From an uncultured Clostridia bacterium (GTDB taxonomy: Bacteria > Bacillota > Clostridia > Oscillospirales > Acutalibacteraceae), in the NCBI GenBank assembly GCA_946405565.1, contig CAMJHU010000024.1, forward strand, positions 1-11,085: DNA of 11,085 nt, given 5' to 3'. Every line of letters starts with the position of its first letter. Position 1 is the first letter of the stretch. A program made the position numbers and the translations under genes. Positions 1 through 7,634 of this stretch are shown in pieces. The notes under the pieces are model-generated. The model was not told the DNA's origin. It made no database searches and worked only from the letters and a program-made list of their open reading frames with translations.

Positions 1-115
1 GGACCTTGGCATGGGGATTTCCTACTCCAAACACCACATGGTGCCGTGTTTCACAAAGACCGCACCGTCGGCAGTTCATACACGCTGCCTTCAACTCATC
101 AAAATTTTCATACAT
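1..115 (-). CDS. Type 4 (family 4) uracil-DNA glycosylase, N-terminal fragment
   Basis: This is the first 38 codons of a gene that runs off the left edge of the window. The reading frame from the ATG at 115 gives MYENFDELKAACMNCRRCGL, followed by CETRHHVVFGVGNPHAKV. The Cys-x2-Cys pair (C15, C18), the following L-C-E-T-R and the VVFGVGNPxAKV stretch are the typical N-terminus of family 4 uracil-DNA glycosylases. In that family two of the four [4Fe-4S] ligands sit in this CxxC, and the GVGNP stretch lies just before the GEAPG active-site motif, which is outside the window. The enzyme removes uracil from DNA to start base excision repair. AAGGAG lies about 11 nt before the ATG, a slightly long spacing. 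The next upstream ATG (122) meets a stop after four codons. The gene follows the addA stop by 23 nt on the same strand, so it is probably the third gene of the addBA transcript. The family call is firm; activity cannot be judged from this fragment. Confidence 0.85.
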   Translation of the reverse strand, partial: MYENFDELKAACMNCRRCGLCETRHHVVFGVGNPHAKV

Positions 116-138
116 GGTTCATATAGCTCCTTGCCGTA

Positions 139-3100
139 TCACTCTATTTCAATCAAACGGTCTGTATAAAAGGAATACAGATACAATCCTTTGACCGGCA
201 CACCAAATATCTGCTCCATCGCATATCGATACAGCCGCAGCTGTGTAGCATAATGCGCCGCCAGTGTATCCGGATCACGGATCCGGTCGGTCTTGTAATC
301 GATAATTACCGTGCCGTCATCATATTGCAGCACGCAATCACATTCTCCCTCCAACACCACGGGTTCGTCCCCCACATCGATATCCGTGACATAAGACAAA
401 TGCGCGGGATCCAGCAGCACCGAAAATTCCCGTTCCCGAAGAATCTTCCGCGCCTCTGTCAGCATGGGACTCATCTGACTAAAAAAGGTGCGCACCCGTT
501 CAAGATCAACCGCTGCCGCCTCGGTTTGCGTCAGAAAACCCCGTTCCGTCAACCGCTGCAATTCCACTTCCGGCGCCTCGGCTGCCGCCTGAAAATTGGC
601 AAATTCCATGTATTTGTGCAGCGCACGTCCCCGTTCGGTAGGGGTCAGACCGCCCGTCATCAGAAAGGACGGGCGCAGCAGATCGATCGACGTTCCCGAA
701 TGTTCCCGCTTGGTAAGTTCCGACGCGGTCACTTTGCCCGGAATCTCTTCCAGCGATTCATAGGGATACTGGTAATTGAGCCGTTCTTCAATGGCGGCTG
801 TCAAATCTCTGTCTGCGTCTTGCACCGACGTTTCTTCTGCCGGGGACGGTTCAGGTTTTTCTTCAGATAAGACCTCAAGCTCCTCATTTGCCAACTCATC
901 ATCCTCTGAATTAACATCTTGAATCACAATTCTGAGTCGTGATCCATCTTCCATGATGGGAATCGACATATCCAACCGGTCCCGCAGTTCTCCGCCGTCG
1001 GGGTGACGCAGCGCCGCTGTCATGAGCCACGCCGCAAAACTCCCGCTTCGCACCAGTGCATACGGGTGAATATCTCCCTCCCGCGAAGCTGCCAATGCCC
1101 CACTCTCCAGACACTTCTTAAACGATCGCGGCGTCGCCACCATAATGAGCTTTTCCCGCGCCCGTGTGAGTGCCACATATAGTACCCGCATTTCCTCGCT
1201 AAGACTTTCCAGCGCGGCTCGGTCAATCATGGCACGCCGCAACTGCGTGTCATAATATACACCATCTTCCTTCATCTTCATGCCTAATCCCAGATCACTG
1301 TGCAACATCACACCACTTACATCGGTATCTTTCTGAAACGCGGACCCCAGTCCCGCGACGATGCAAATCGGGAATTCCAGTCCCTTGGATTTATGGATCG
1401 TTATCACACGCACCACATCGGCGTTTTCAGTCACAGAGGAGGCCCCCGGCAAATCCTCGCCCTGCGCCAGCATACGATCCACCGTCGCAATAAAGGCCCC
1501 CGCACCGAATGTACCCGATCTGCTTTTGCCGAGCAACTCCAGCGCTCTCTGAATAGTCTGCTCGCAGCTCGCCGCAAATTCCCACAGCAGCCGCAAACTC
1601 GCCAACCGCATGGCGCCGTTTGGCTGCGACTGAATGGCTGCCAGATAACCTGTATCATAGGCTATTTCTTCCATCAGGCGGTGGGTAGCCATGGTCGCTG
1701 CCATCAGACGGAATTTTTCCATGCTCTCCAAAAACGCAGCGCATTTGACATCCCCCGCCTTCGCCGCTGTCATAACAGCGCCGTAAAGCGGCGCGCCTTT
1801 CTCCCCCACGCGTATAACAGCCATCTCGTCGGGCGTAAATCCATAAATGGGCGACAGCATCACGCACAAAAGCGGAATGTCCAGCAGCGGATTATTCAGC
1901 ACACGCAGAAAGGAGAGAAGGACATTGGCTTCGTCCGTATCGAGCAGTCCCCCGTCGGTGGAAGCCCACGCCGGAATTCCTTGTGCTTCCAGCGCGTTCA
2001 CATAGTCACTGCCGGCACCGCTCATGCTGCGCCGCAGAATGCAGAAATCACTGTACCGAGCGGGGCGAAGCTCTCCCGTCGCCTTGTCGGTTACAGCAAA
2101 ACCCTCTCCCACCATTTGTCCGATCAGTCTGGCGAGATAGTCTGCCTCATATGCCGCACTGCTCTGTTCGCAGCCTTCGGGACGGATGACAAAATGCAGT
2201 TCCGCCGTGCGGTTGGGTGCATCGGGATAAATCGCTCGCGCTGCCAGCGCCTGCGAATCATCATAAGCAACGCCTCCCATTTCTTCCGACATCAGCCCAC
2301 GGAAAAAATAGTTCACGCAGTCAGTCACTTCCCGGCGGCTGCGGAAATTGGCACCCAACATGATCAGGGCGGGATACTGCGGATGATCTGCCTTATAGGG
2401 AGTGTAACGTTTGAATTTTTCGAGAAACAGCGTGGGAACAGCCTTGCGGAACCGATAGATACTTTGTTTCATGTCACCCACCATAAACAAATCGGTGCCA
2501 TCGGTCAGTTCTCGAGGGTCGGAGCCCTCAGGATTTCGTGCAATAGCCGCAAAAATCAGGCTTTGAACGGCGTTGGTATCCTGATATTCATCCAGCATGA
2601 TTTCATCGTATTGCTGCGTCACCGCCAGTGCCACGTCGGTCTTGCGGTAAAGCCCGCCGGCAAACCGCCAGTCCGTTCTCCCCATGCCGTCCGCCGGAAC
2701 ATCCGGCTTCCGTTCCAGCAGCAAACGCACCGCCAGATGCTCCAGATCTCCGAAATCCAGCACGCGGCGACGTTCCTTGAGCGACGCTATAGTGATCGCG
2801 TAATCCCGCAGCAATCCTGTAAGCTGACGCACCATGCGCCCGGTGAAGGCTATCTCACGGGAAAAGAGGGCTGCGTCGGCTGTCACGCTTGCCCGGATAT
2901 CCTCCATCACGTCCTTGACCTCCGCGCGAGCTGCCTTGGCAAGCGCCGCTTCGGGCGGGAGTTTTGCCACCCGCCCCAGCGGCGCGACATCGGCTGCCGA
3001 CACGGCGCGGTAAAGCACCTCCCAGTCACCCGACTGAATGGCAGACGAAATGGCTTTCAGCGTGACCGCATCCTGCTCGAAAGCCGGCAGGTACTTTTCA

Positions 3101-3834
3101 CTCAGTTTTTCATCGCAGGCGGCAATCTCCCTCGCCAGCCGGTTGCAGGACTGCGCATAGTCAAGCGCACGTCCCACATCTTCAAACACCGCCTGCGCCC
3201 AGAGCGTGCGTTCAGGTCGATCGGCATCATAGACATTCTCCAGCCATGTGAGAAAATCCTCCGGGAACGGAAACGCACTCACATCATCCGACAGCGCTTT
3301 CAACAGTTCCGACAGTTCACTGTCGTTCTTGTCCCCGATAAGCTGTTCGACCAGTTCAAAAAACCCGTCGTCCCCTTGTGCGTAGCGCTTCTCCAACACT
3401 TCGTTCACGCATTCCTCCTGCAGCACTTTCAGTTCTGCGGTATCGGCAATGCGAAAATCCGGCGAGATGCCCAGACGGTAAAAATGATCCCGTATGAGCT
3501 GGCTGCAAAAGGAATGAATGGTGCTGATCTGTGCCTTTTTCAGCAGCAGCATCTGCCGCCGCAGCCGCGTATCCCACGGGTTTTCGGCCAGCAGTGCCTG
3601 CAGCGCGGCGGCAATACGCTCCTTCATTTCAGCGGCTGCCGCACGGGTGAAAGTGACAATCAGCAGCCGGTCGGCGTCACAATGTACCGCCGGATCGTCC
3701 GTTGTCAGTTTTTCAATCACCCGCTGCACCAGCACCGCCGTCTTGCCCGATCCCGCTGCTGCCGACACCAGCAGCGTTCCCCCGTGCGCGTCAATGGCAC
3801 TTTGCTGTTCGGGTGTCCAGCTGCGAACTCCCAT
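139..3834 (-). CDS. addA: AddA, helicase-nuclease subunit of the AddAB double-strand break repair complex
   Basis: The 1231-residue product matches the usual AddA length (about 1230 aa in Bacillus). AddA is an SF1A (UvrD-like) 3'-5' helicase with a C-terminal RecB-type nuclease; with AddB it resects double-strand ends and loads RecA. Motifs in order: Walker A AAAGSGKT (25-32), STIHSFC (104-110), Walker B LDEYQD (414-419), VGDMKQSIYRFR (452-463), ANFRSR (495-500), VITIHKSKGLEF (810-821), and VLYVALTRARE (884-894). The nuclease domain has GRALHKYMEF (1069-1078, His1073), EGECD (1162-1166, Asp1166), IDYKTDR (1178-1184, Asp1179 and Lys1181) and QLRLYRYAM (1198-1206), so both motor and nuclease look intact. 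An acidic, proline-containing stretch at about 975-1010 probably links the two domains. The ATG at 3834 has GGAGGGAG a few bases upstream. The gene follows addB after a 256-bp palindrome-rich gap and precedes the glycosylase gene by 23 nt. I see no strong promoter of its own. Confidence 0.97.
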   Translation of the reverse strand: MGVRSWTPEQQSAIDAHGGTLLVSAAAGSGKTAVLVQRVIEKLTTDDPAVHCDADRLLIVTFTRAAAAEMKERIAAALQALLAENPWDTRLRRQMLLLKKAQISTIHSFCSQLIRDHFYRLGISPDFRIADTAELKVLQEECVNEVLEKRYAQGDDGFFELVEQLIGDKNDSELSELLKALSDDVSAFPFPEDFLTWLENVYDADRPERTLWAQAVFEDVGRALDYAQSCNRLAREIAACDEKLSEKYLPAFEQDAVTLKAISSAIQSGDWEVLYRAVSAADVAPLGRVAKLPPEAALAKAARAEVKDVMEDIRASVTADAALFSREIAFTGRMVRQLTGLLRDYAITIASLKERRRVLDFGDLEHLAVRLLLERKPDVPADGMGRTDWRFAGGLYRKTDVALAVTQQYDEIMLDEYQDTNAVQSLIFAAIARNPEGSDPRELTDGTDLFMVGDMKQSIYRFRKAVPTLFLEKFKRYTPYKADHPQYPALIMLGANFRSRREVTDCVNYFFRGLMSEEMGGVAYDDSQALAARAIYPDAPNRTAELHFVIRPEGCEQSSAAYEADYLARLIGQMVGEGFAVTDKATGELRPARYSDFCILRRSMSGAGSDYVNALEAQGIPAWASTDGGLLDTDEANVLLSFLRVLNNPLLDIPLLCVMLSPIYGFTPDEMAVIRVGEKGAPLYGAVMTAAKAGDVKCAAFLESMEKFRLMAATMATHRLMEEIAYDTGYLAAIQSQPNGAMRLASLRLLWEFAASCEQTIQRALELLGKSRSGTFGAGAFIATVDRMLAQGEDLPGASSVTENADVVRVITIHKSKGLEFPICIVAGLGSAFQKDTDVSGVMLHSDLGLGMKMKEDGVYYDTQLRRAMIDRAALESLSEEMRVLYVALTRAREKLIMVATPRSFKKCLESGALAASREGDIHPYALVRSGSFAAWLMTAALRHPDGGELRDRLDMSIPIMEDGSRLRIVIQDVNSEDDELANEELEVLSEEKPEPSPAEETSVQDADRDLTAAIEERLNYQYPYESLEEIPGKVTASELTKREHSGTSIDLLRPSFLMTGGLTPTERGRALHKYMEFANFQAAAEAPEVELQRLTERGFLTQTEAAAVDLERVRTFFSQMSPMLTEARKILREREFSVLLDPAHLSYVTDIDVGDEPVVLEGECDCVLQYDDGTVIIDYKTDRIRDPDTLAAHYATQLRLYRYAMEQIFGVPVKGLYLYSFYTDRLIEIE

Positions 3835-3857
3835 GATGCTCCCTCCTCTGTGTCACT

Positions 3858-3878
3858 ATTCATTATTCATTATTCATT
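3858..3878. repeat. Three tandem copies of the 7-mer ATTCATT
   Basis: Three exact, uninterrupted copies of ATTCATT lie 24-44 bp upstream of the addA start, just before its ribosome binding site. On the transcribed (minus) strand they read AATGAAT three times. From memory, such ATTCATT arrays are common between genes in gut Clostridia and often adjoin mobile or palindromic repeats; this was not checked. The array makes a soft, AT-rich stretch between the GC-rich palindromes and the addA leader. It has only three units and no spacers, so it is not a CRISPR. Confidence 0.8.
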
Positions 3879-3900
3879 AAATACGGGGTTGGTATATCCG

Positions 3901-4077
3901 GATAGGGTTCCCTTTCGGGATTCGCCCGACCCCGTCGCGGGTCGTGGCTCGTCTCGCCCGGCAGGCTGACGCCTGCCTTGTGGGACGCTGTCCCACTCCC
4001 TGCCGGTGGCGTCTGCCTTAGCTGTCGCCAGCGACAGCTTGGGTTCCTGCCAAAGGGACTCGTCCCTTTGGAATCCC
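3901..4077. repeat. Cluster of GC-rich palindromes in the addB-addA gap
   Basis: At least five short palindromes stand one after another: CGACCC/GGGTCG (3927-3944), GGCAGGC-TGAC-GCCTGCC (3960-3977), GTGGGAC-GCT-GTCCCAC (3980-3996), AGCTGTCGC-CA-GCGACAGCT (4020-4039) and CCAAAGGGAC-TC-GTCCCTTTGG (4050-4071). A weaker TCCC-TTTC-GGGA sits near 3910-3920. The last strong one is extended by an imperfect outer stem (GGGTTCC at 4041-4047 with GGAATCCC at 4070-4077). None is followed by a T-tract on either strand, so they do not look like intrinsic terminators. They occupy nearly the whole gap inside an operon, where they would form stacked RNA hairpins. REP-like mosaic repeats of this type are known between genes in many bacteria. 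Whether this one occurs elsewhere in the genome cannot be seen here. Confidence 0.85.
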
Positions 4078-4090
4078 CGCCCCTTCGCGG

Positions 4091-7000
4091 CTAATTGCGT
4101 ACCGCTTCTTCATCCGCCAGCGCTTCCATCACTTCACTCATGCCACGCTTGCGAATCTCCCGCCCGCCGTTTTTACACTCCTGCGAACAAAGCACACGGT
4201 AATCACAGTAGGCGCAGGCATCGTAGGTTCCCTTCGCGGGAAGCGCTTCAATATCGCCCTGATGCAGCGCCTGCCCCATTTCCCGCAACAGTGAACGGAT
4301 ATAATCGCGTATCCGGTCAAACTGCGTCGCATCCGCCAGATAGGTCGCCGAAGAATGGAAGGTGGTTGTTCCCGTAACACTGATATTCTCTTTTTTGCCG
4401 ATTTTGCGCTTCATACCGACTTCCATCGCGTCAATCACATCGTCATTATCCACGATCAGTCCGTTCTTCCGGAGCATTTCCTGACGCGCGCCTTCAAAAG
4501 TGGTTTCTCCTCTCACGCCTGCCGCCTTGCGGAGCGACGCGGGCGAATATACCACTCCCGCCGCCGCGTATTCTTCGCCGCTGAGCGATGGATCGCACAG
4601 TATATCCAGATAAATCAGCATCTGCATATTCAAACCCGCCAGAATGTCACTGAGAACGAATTCCTTGCTGCCGGTTTTGTAATCCACCACCCGCACATAC
4701 CGCACACCGTCCTTGGTAAAGAGATCCACGCGGTCAATTTTTCCGTCCACGGTCAGCGTCGTACCGTCCGCCAGCGTCAGTCGCAGAGGTTTAACCTCCT
4801 CGCCCCCGATGGGCAATTCAAACGCCTGCGGAACAAACAGGCTTTTGGCAAATTCCTCTCCCAACTGAATCGCCAGCGTCGTCAGTGTTTCCGCCAGCCG
4901 GTGAAACAAATACAGGAACCGCGCCGATTTCTTCTCGGAACCGCCCATCACTTCATCCAGATAGGTTTCAAGATAGGGACTGATTCGGTCGGTAAGCTGT
5001 CCGCTCTGCGCAAGCGCCGCCAATGACGCGGCGTCATGATGCCGAAGAAGCTGTTCCAGCACATAATGCACCACACTGCCATATTCCAGCGAATCAAGCG
5101 CCGCACGTCTTCGTGGCAGTGCCTTCATGCCATAGCGGCAGAAGTATTGGAACCGGCACTGATAAAAGCATTCCGCCTTGGACGCCGATACCCGCAGATG
5201 CCGTCCGAACAGTGCATAGGCGGTGTTTGGATCCTGCAACGACCGTCGCACGGGCTGTCTGGCTGCCTCCACTACAGCCAGACGGTCCGCATAGGCAGGT
5301 CGGCGGCGATAGCATTCGGTCAGTGCCCGGGATATTTCATCTTCCTGCGATACACAACCCGCCGCAAGCAGAAATCCCGCTTCTTCGCTTTCAATGTCCG
5401 CAAGTGTCACCGTTTCATGTGTCTGCCATTCGCGACATCCCGGCACGACCCGCCGCAGTTCGGTGACGATCTCGGAGGGATACAACCCTTCACCCCCGTC
5501 GGTTTTGCTATAAGTGACATACAATCGCCGCGAAGCACAGGTCATGGCGGCATATGCCAGATATTGCTCCGAAACGGCACTGTCGTCCATATCCCCCGAC
5601 AGCGGAAGCTGTCGCTCAATCAGCATCCGCCGCTCGCTGTCGGTAAATACGCCGGCCGACGTCGGCAGCAACGGAAAAACACCGTCATTCGCACCCAGAA
5701 TGAACACCGCCTTCGGGGCAGCCGTGCGGATTCTGTCCGCCGCGCCAAAGACCGCTTCATCCAATCCCTGCGGAATACGCCCGATATCGCACAGTCCCAC
5801 CATCAGCGTCAGCAGTTCCGCAAACTCCCGCAGTTCGGCTGGGGAATTCCCCAGTATTTCGGCAAGTTGGTCGAGTATGTTCATGAGGGCGTTCCACACC
5901 TGTCCCTGCGCGTCCGCGTCAGTGGGTGACAGCCGGGGCAGCATTCGTTCAATGCAGGCAGCCGCGCCGGCTTCATCCAGCAATCGCCAGACTGCCGCCG
6001 CTTTCTCACGCCCGGTGGCTTCATCGGATTTCATGACCTCTACAAAAGGTGACAAAAGTCCCGCTACCCTCTCTCTGACAGCGTTGATCTGCCTCAGCAG
6101 TTCCCCGCTGTCCTCCGACTCGCGGTCGGTGCAGCCGTAGGGCGACTGGGTAAATGGCTGCCGCCAGTGAGGTCCGCGAATGTCCCAGATAAAGCAATAG
6201 TTCTCCAGCCGCGCTATGTCCACCACACTCACGCCATCTACCATACCGGTCTTCAGCCAGCGCAGAATGTCCTCGCTGCGCCATCGCCCCGCCGCAATGT
6301 CCAGCCCCGCCAGTACAAACCGCACCACTGGCAGATCCGTCACGGGAATCCTTCTGTCGCAAAAGCAGGGAACCCCCTGCATCGCCAATGCCCGCAGCAA
6401 CGGCTCCTGATAATCCGACGCCGTGCGGCAGATCAGCGCAAAGTCCCGCCGTCGCCACCCTTTTTCGCGTATCAGCCGCCGTATCTCCCGTGCGGCAAAT
6501 TCCGCTTCATCATATTTTTCAGCTGCGGCATAAAGATTCACATCAGGAGTGGCCCCGGGATAAACCTCGGTCTGCGTCGCACGAAACACGCCTGCCTCCA
6601 TTACCTTGAGCGCGTCACTCTCAAAGCGGACATGAGGGGGCAGAAATATCCATGCAGCTTCCCCCACGACGGCGGTCAGTTGCGCCACTGTGCGCTGCAC
6701 GTCCGCAAACAGCGACACACGATCGGATGAATGCTGCTGCAGCGAAGGATCGCCGCACAACGTCATCACAAATGTCTCGCACTGACCGATGATTTTTTCC
6801 ACCACATCGCATTCCTGCCGCGTAAAACCCGTAAAGCTGTCAACGAACACGGTCATCCCATCGAAATACGCGATTTCATCGAGATGGAACGCCAGTCTCG
6901 TGAGATCATCCAGTGGGTCAAGGGAGCCAATCTGAGCAATCAACGCGTTATAGGCGCCGTAAATAAGCGATAATTCCGTTAGCTTCTGTGACAGCACGGA

Positions 7001-7432
7001 TTCATCCATGTCTTTGGCAGTTTCATCCAGCATCTGGGGTGAGATGGCGCAGCCTTTGAATTCGCTCACTGCCGCAAGCAGACCGGCAATTAAATCTTGT
7101 CCTCCCCGTCCAGCGTAAAGCGTCAGATGATCACGCACCGATGACAGCGCCATATGCATCACCGCTGCCCGTCCGCATTCATCCAGTCTGCGTCCTGCCA
7201 GCCCTCCCGCTTCGCGTGCCAGATGCGCCGCCAGCTTGGTGAAACTGAACACCTCCACTCGGTCGGCTTCCTGTGGTGAAAGACACTCCAGCATTGCGCG
7301 CTCGGTTTCAAACGAAAACTGCTCCGGCACAAGAATCGCCGTTCGACAGCCTTCCCGCGCCAATTCCGCTGCCTGCTGTCTCACATACCATGTCTTACCG
7401 CTCCCCGCCGTACCACATACGAATTGAAGCAT
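4091..7432 (-). CDS. addB: AddB, nuclease and Fe-S subunit of the AddAB complex
   Basis: The product has 1113 residues (Bacillus AddB about 1166). AddB partners AddA: it has a helicase-like fold with a functional nucleotide-binding motif but little motor activity, a RecB-type nuclease that cuts the other strand, and an Fe-S cluster that staples the nuclease domain. Seen here: P-loop GTAGSGKT (7-14), VPEQFSFETERAM (35-47), the ILGANDGVFP helicase-remnant segment (578-587), VDGKIDRVD (895-903) with VVDYKTG (915-921) as the nuclease core, and four cluster cysteines. These are C759 in QCRF, where CPF is usual, plus C1073, C1076 and C1082. The last three have the same Cx2Cx5C spacing as Bacillus AddB. 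I start the gene at the ATG at 7432 rather than at 7492. The protein then begins MLQFVCGTAGSGKT as in homologues, GGGAGG lies 8 nt upstream, and the longer form would begin inside the promoter. It is the first gene of the addB-addA-glycosylase run and divergent from nadE. Confidence 0.96.
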   Translation of the reverse strand: MLQFVCGTAGSGKTWYVRQQAAELAREGCRTAILVPEQFSFETERAMLECLSPQEADRVEVFSFTKLAAHLAREAGGLAGRRLDECGRAAVMHMALSSVRDHLTLYAGRGGQDLIAGLLAAVSEFKGCAISPQMLDETAKDMDESVLSQKLTELSLIYGAYNALIAQIGSLDPLDDLTRLAFHLDEIAYFDGMTVFVDSFTGFTRQECDVVEKIIGQCETFVMTLCGDPSLQQHSSDRVSLFADVQRTVAQLTAVVGEAAWIFLPPHVRFESDALKVMEAGVFRATQTEVYPGATPDVNLYAAAEKYDEAEFAAREIRRLIREKGWRRRDFALICRTASDYQEPLLRALAMQGVPCFCDRRIPVTDLPVVRFVLAGLDIAAGRWRSEDILRWLKTGMVDGVSVVDIARLENYCFIWDIRGPHWRQPFTQSPYGCTDRESEDSGELLRQINAVRERVAGLLSPFVEVMKSDEATGREKAAAVWRLLDEAGAAACIERMLPRLSPTDADAQGQVWNALMNILDQLAEILGNSPAELREFAELLTLMVGLCDIGRIPQGLDEAVFGAADRIRTAAPKAVFILGANDGVFPLLPTSAGVFTDSERRMLIERQLPLSGDMDDSAVSEQYLAYAAMTCASRRLYVTYSKTDGGEGLYPSEIVTELRRVVPGCREWQTHETVTLADIESEEAGFLLAAGCVSQEDEISRALTECYRRRPAYADRLAVVEAARQPVRRSLQDPNTAYALFGRHLRVSASKAECFYQCRFQYFCRYGMKALPRRRAALDSLEYGSVVHYVLEQLLRHHDAASLAALAQSGQLTDRISPYLETYLDEVMGGSEKKSARFLYLFHRLAETLTTLAIQLGEEFAKSLFVPQAFELPIGGEEVKPLRLTLADGTTLTVDGKIDRVDLFTKDGVRYVRVVDYKTGSKEFVLSDILAGLNMQMLIYLDILCDPSLSGEEYAAAGVVYSPASLRKAAGVRGETTFEGARQEMLRKNGLIVDNDDVIDAMEVGMKRKIGKKENISVTGTTTFHSSATYLADATQFDRIRDYIRSLLREMGQALHQGDIEALPAKGTYDACAYCDYRVLCSQECKNGGREIRKRGMSEVMEALADEEAVRN

Positions 7433-7436
7433 ACCG

Positions 7437-7447
7437 CTCCCCTCCCT
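7437..7447 (-). promoter_or_regulatory. Ribosome binding site that sets the addB start
   Basis: On the minus strand AGGGAGGGGAG lies immediately before the ATG at 7432, with the GGGAGG part ending 8 nt from it. The upstream in-frame ATG at 7492 overlaps the -35 element and has no such site, so this element decides for the 7432 start. Confidence 0.85.
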
Positions 7448-7463
7448 GCCGCATTTGCTTATT

Positions 7464-7492
7464 ATTATCTCACATTTTTGCCGACAATGCAA
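7464..7492 (-). promoter_or_regulatory. Extended -10 promoter of the addBA operon
   Basis: On the minus strand a -10 box GATAAT (7464-7469) is preceded by TGA, giving the TGn extension. A weak -35, TTGCAT (7487-7492), lies 17 bp upstream. Transcription would begin near 7457, leaving a leader of about 25 nt before the addB ATG. The poor -35 match is offset by the extended -10. This is the only convincing promoter seen for the three minus-strand repair genes. Confidence 0.65.
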
Positions 7493-7567
7493 CTGTCTTT
7501 TTTATCCGCACAGAAATCCGTTTTGATTTTTTGGATTTTTGCGTTTCATCACGGGCGTATTTCTGAC

Positions 7568-7596
7568 TTGACACCATCTCATTTCTGTGATATAAT
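7568..7596 (+). promoter_or_regulatory. Consensus SigA promoter of nadE
   Basis: TTGACA (7568-7573) and TATAAT (7591-7596) are both perfect matches to the sigma-70/SigA consensus, with a 17-bp spacer. The TG at 7588-7589 adds an extended -10. Transcription should begin near 7603, about 32 nt before the GTG start of nadE. Such a strong promoter suggests high basal expression unless something represses it. I see no clear operator palindrome overlapping it. Confidence 0.92.
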
Positions 7597-7622
7597 CATC
7601 ATTATTTTTGATAGGGAAGGAC

Positions 7623-7627
7623 GGAAG
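7623..7627 (+). promoter_or_regulatory. Ribosome binding site that sets the nadE GTG start
   Basis: GGAAG lies 7 nt before the GTG at 7635. A second purine-rich match, GGGAAGGA (7614-7621), lies 13 nt before it. The alternative in-frame TTG at 7608 is only about five bases after the predicted transcription start and could have no leader site, so the GTG is preferred. Confidence 0.75.
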
Positions 7628-7634
7628 ATACACT

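Noticed and set aside
3858..3878. ATTCATT copies as a CRISPR or phage attachment site
   Set aside because: The units are 7 bp with no spacers, there are no cas genes, and there is no integrase or tRNA nearby.
1300..3969. An 889-codon plus-strand open frame lying opposite addA
   Set aside because: It is fully antisense to a gene with all AddA motifs. It is rich in Arg, His and Gln, shows no domain, and runs into the palindromes beyond addA. Codon bias of addA is enough to keep the opposite frame open.
3901..4077. The addB-addA palindromes as intrinsic terminators
   Set aside because: None is followed by a T-rich tract on either strand, and addA has no evident promoter of its own, so a full stop here would silence addA.
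4226..4245. A CCCTTCGCGGG palindrome inside addB that resembles the hairpins in the addB-addA gap
   Set aside because: It encodes part of the conserved AddB C-terminus (LPAKGTY) in frame. The likeness is short and probably due to chance in GC-rich sequence.
5036..5929. A plus-strand open frame of about 300 codons opposite addB
   Set aside because: It is antisense to a clear addB reading frame and has no motif or ribosome binding site of its own. The other overlapping frames across addA, addB, nadE and the HAD gene were dropped for the same reasons.
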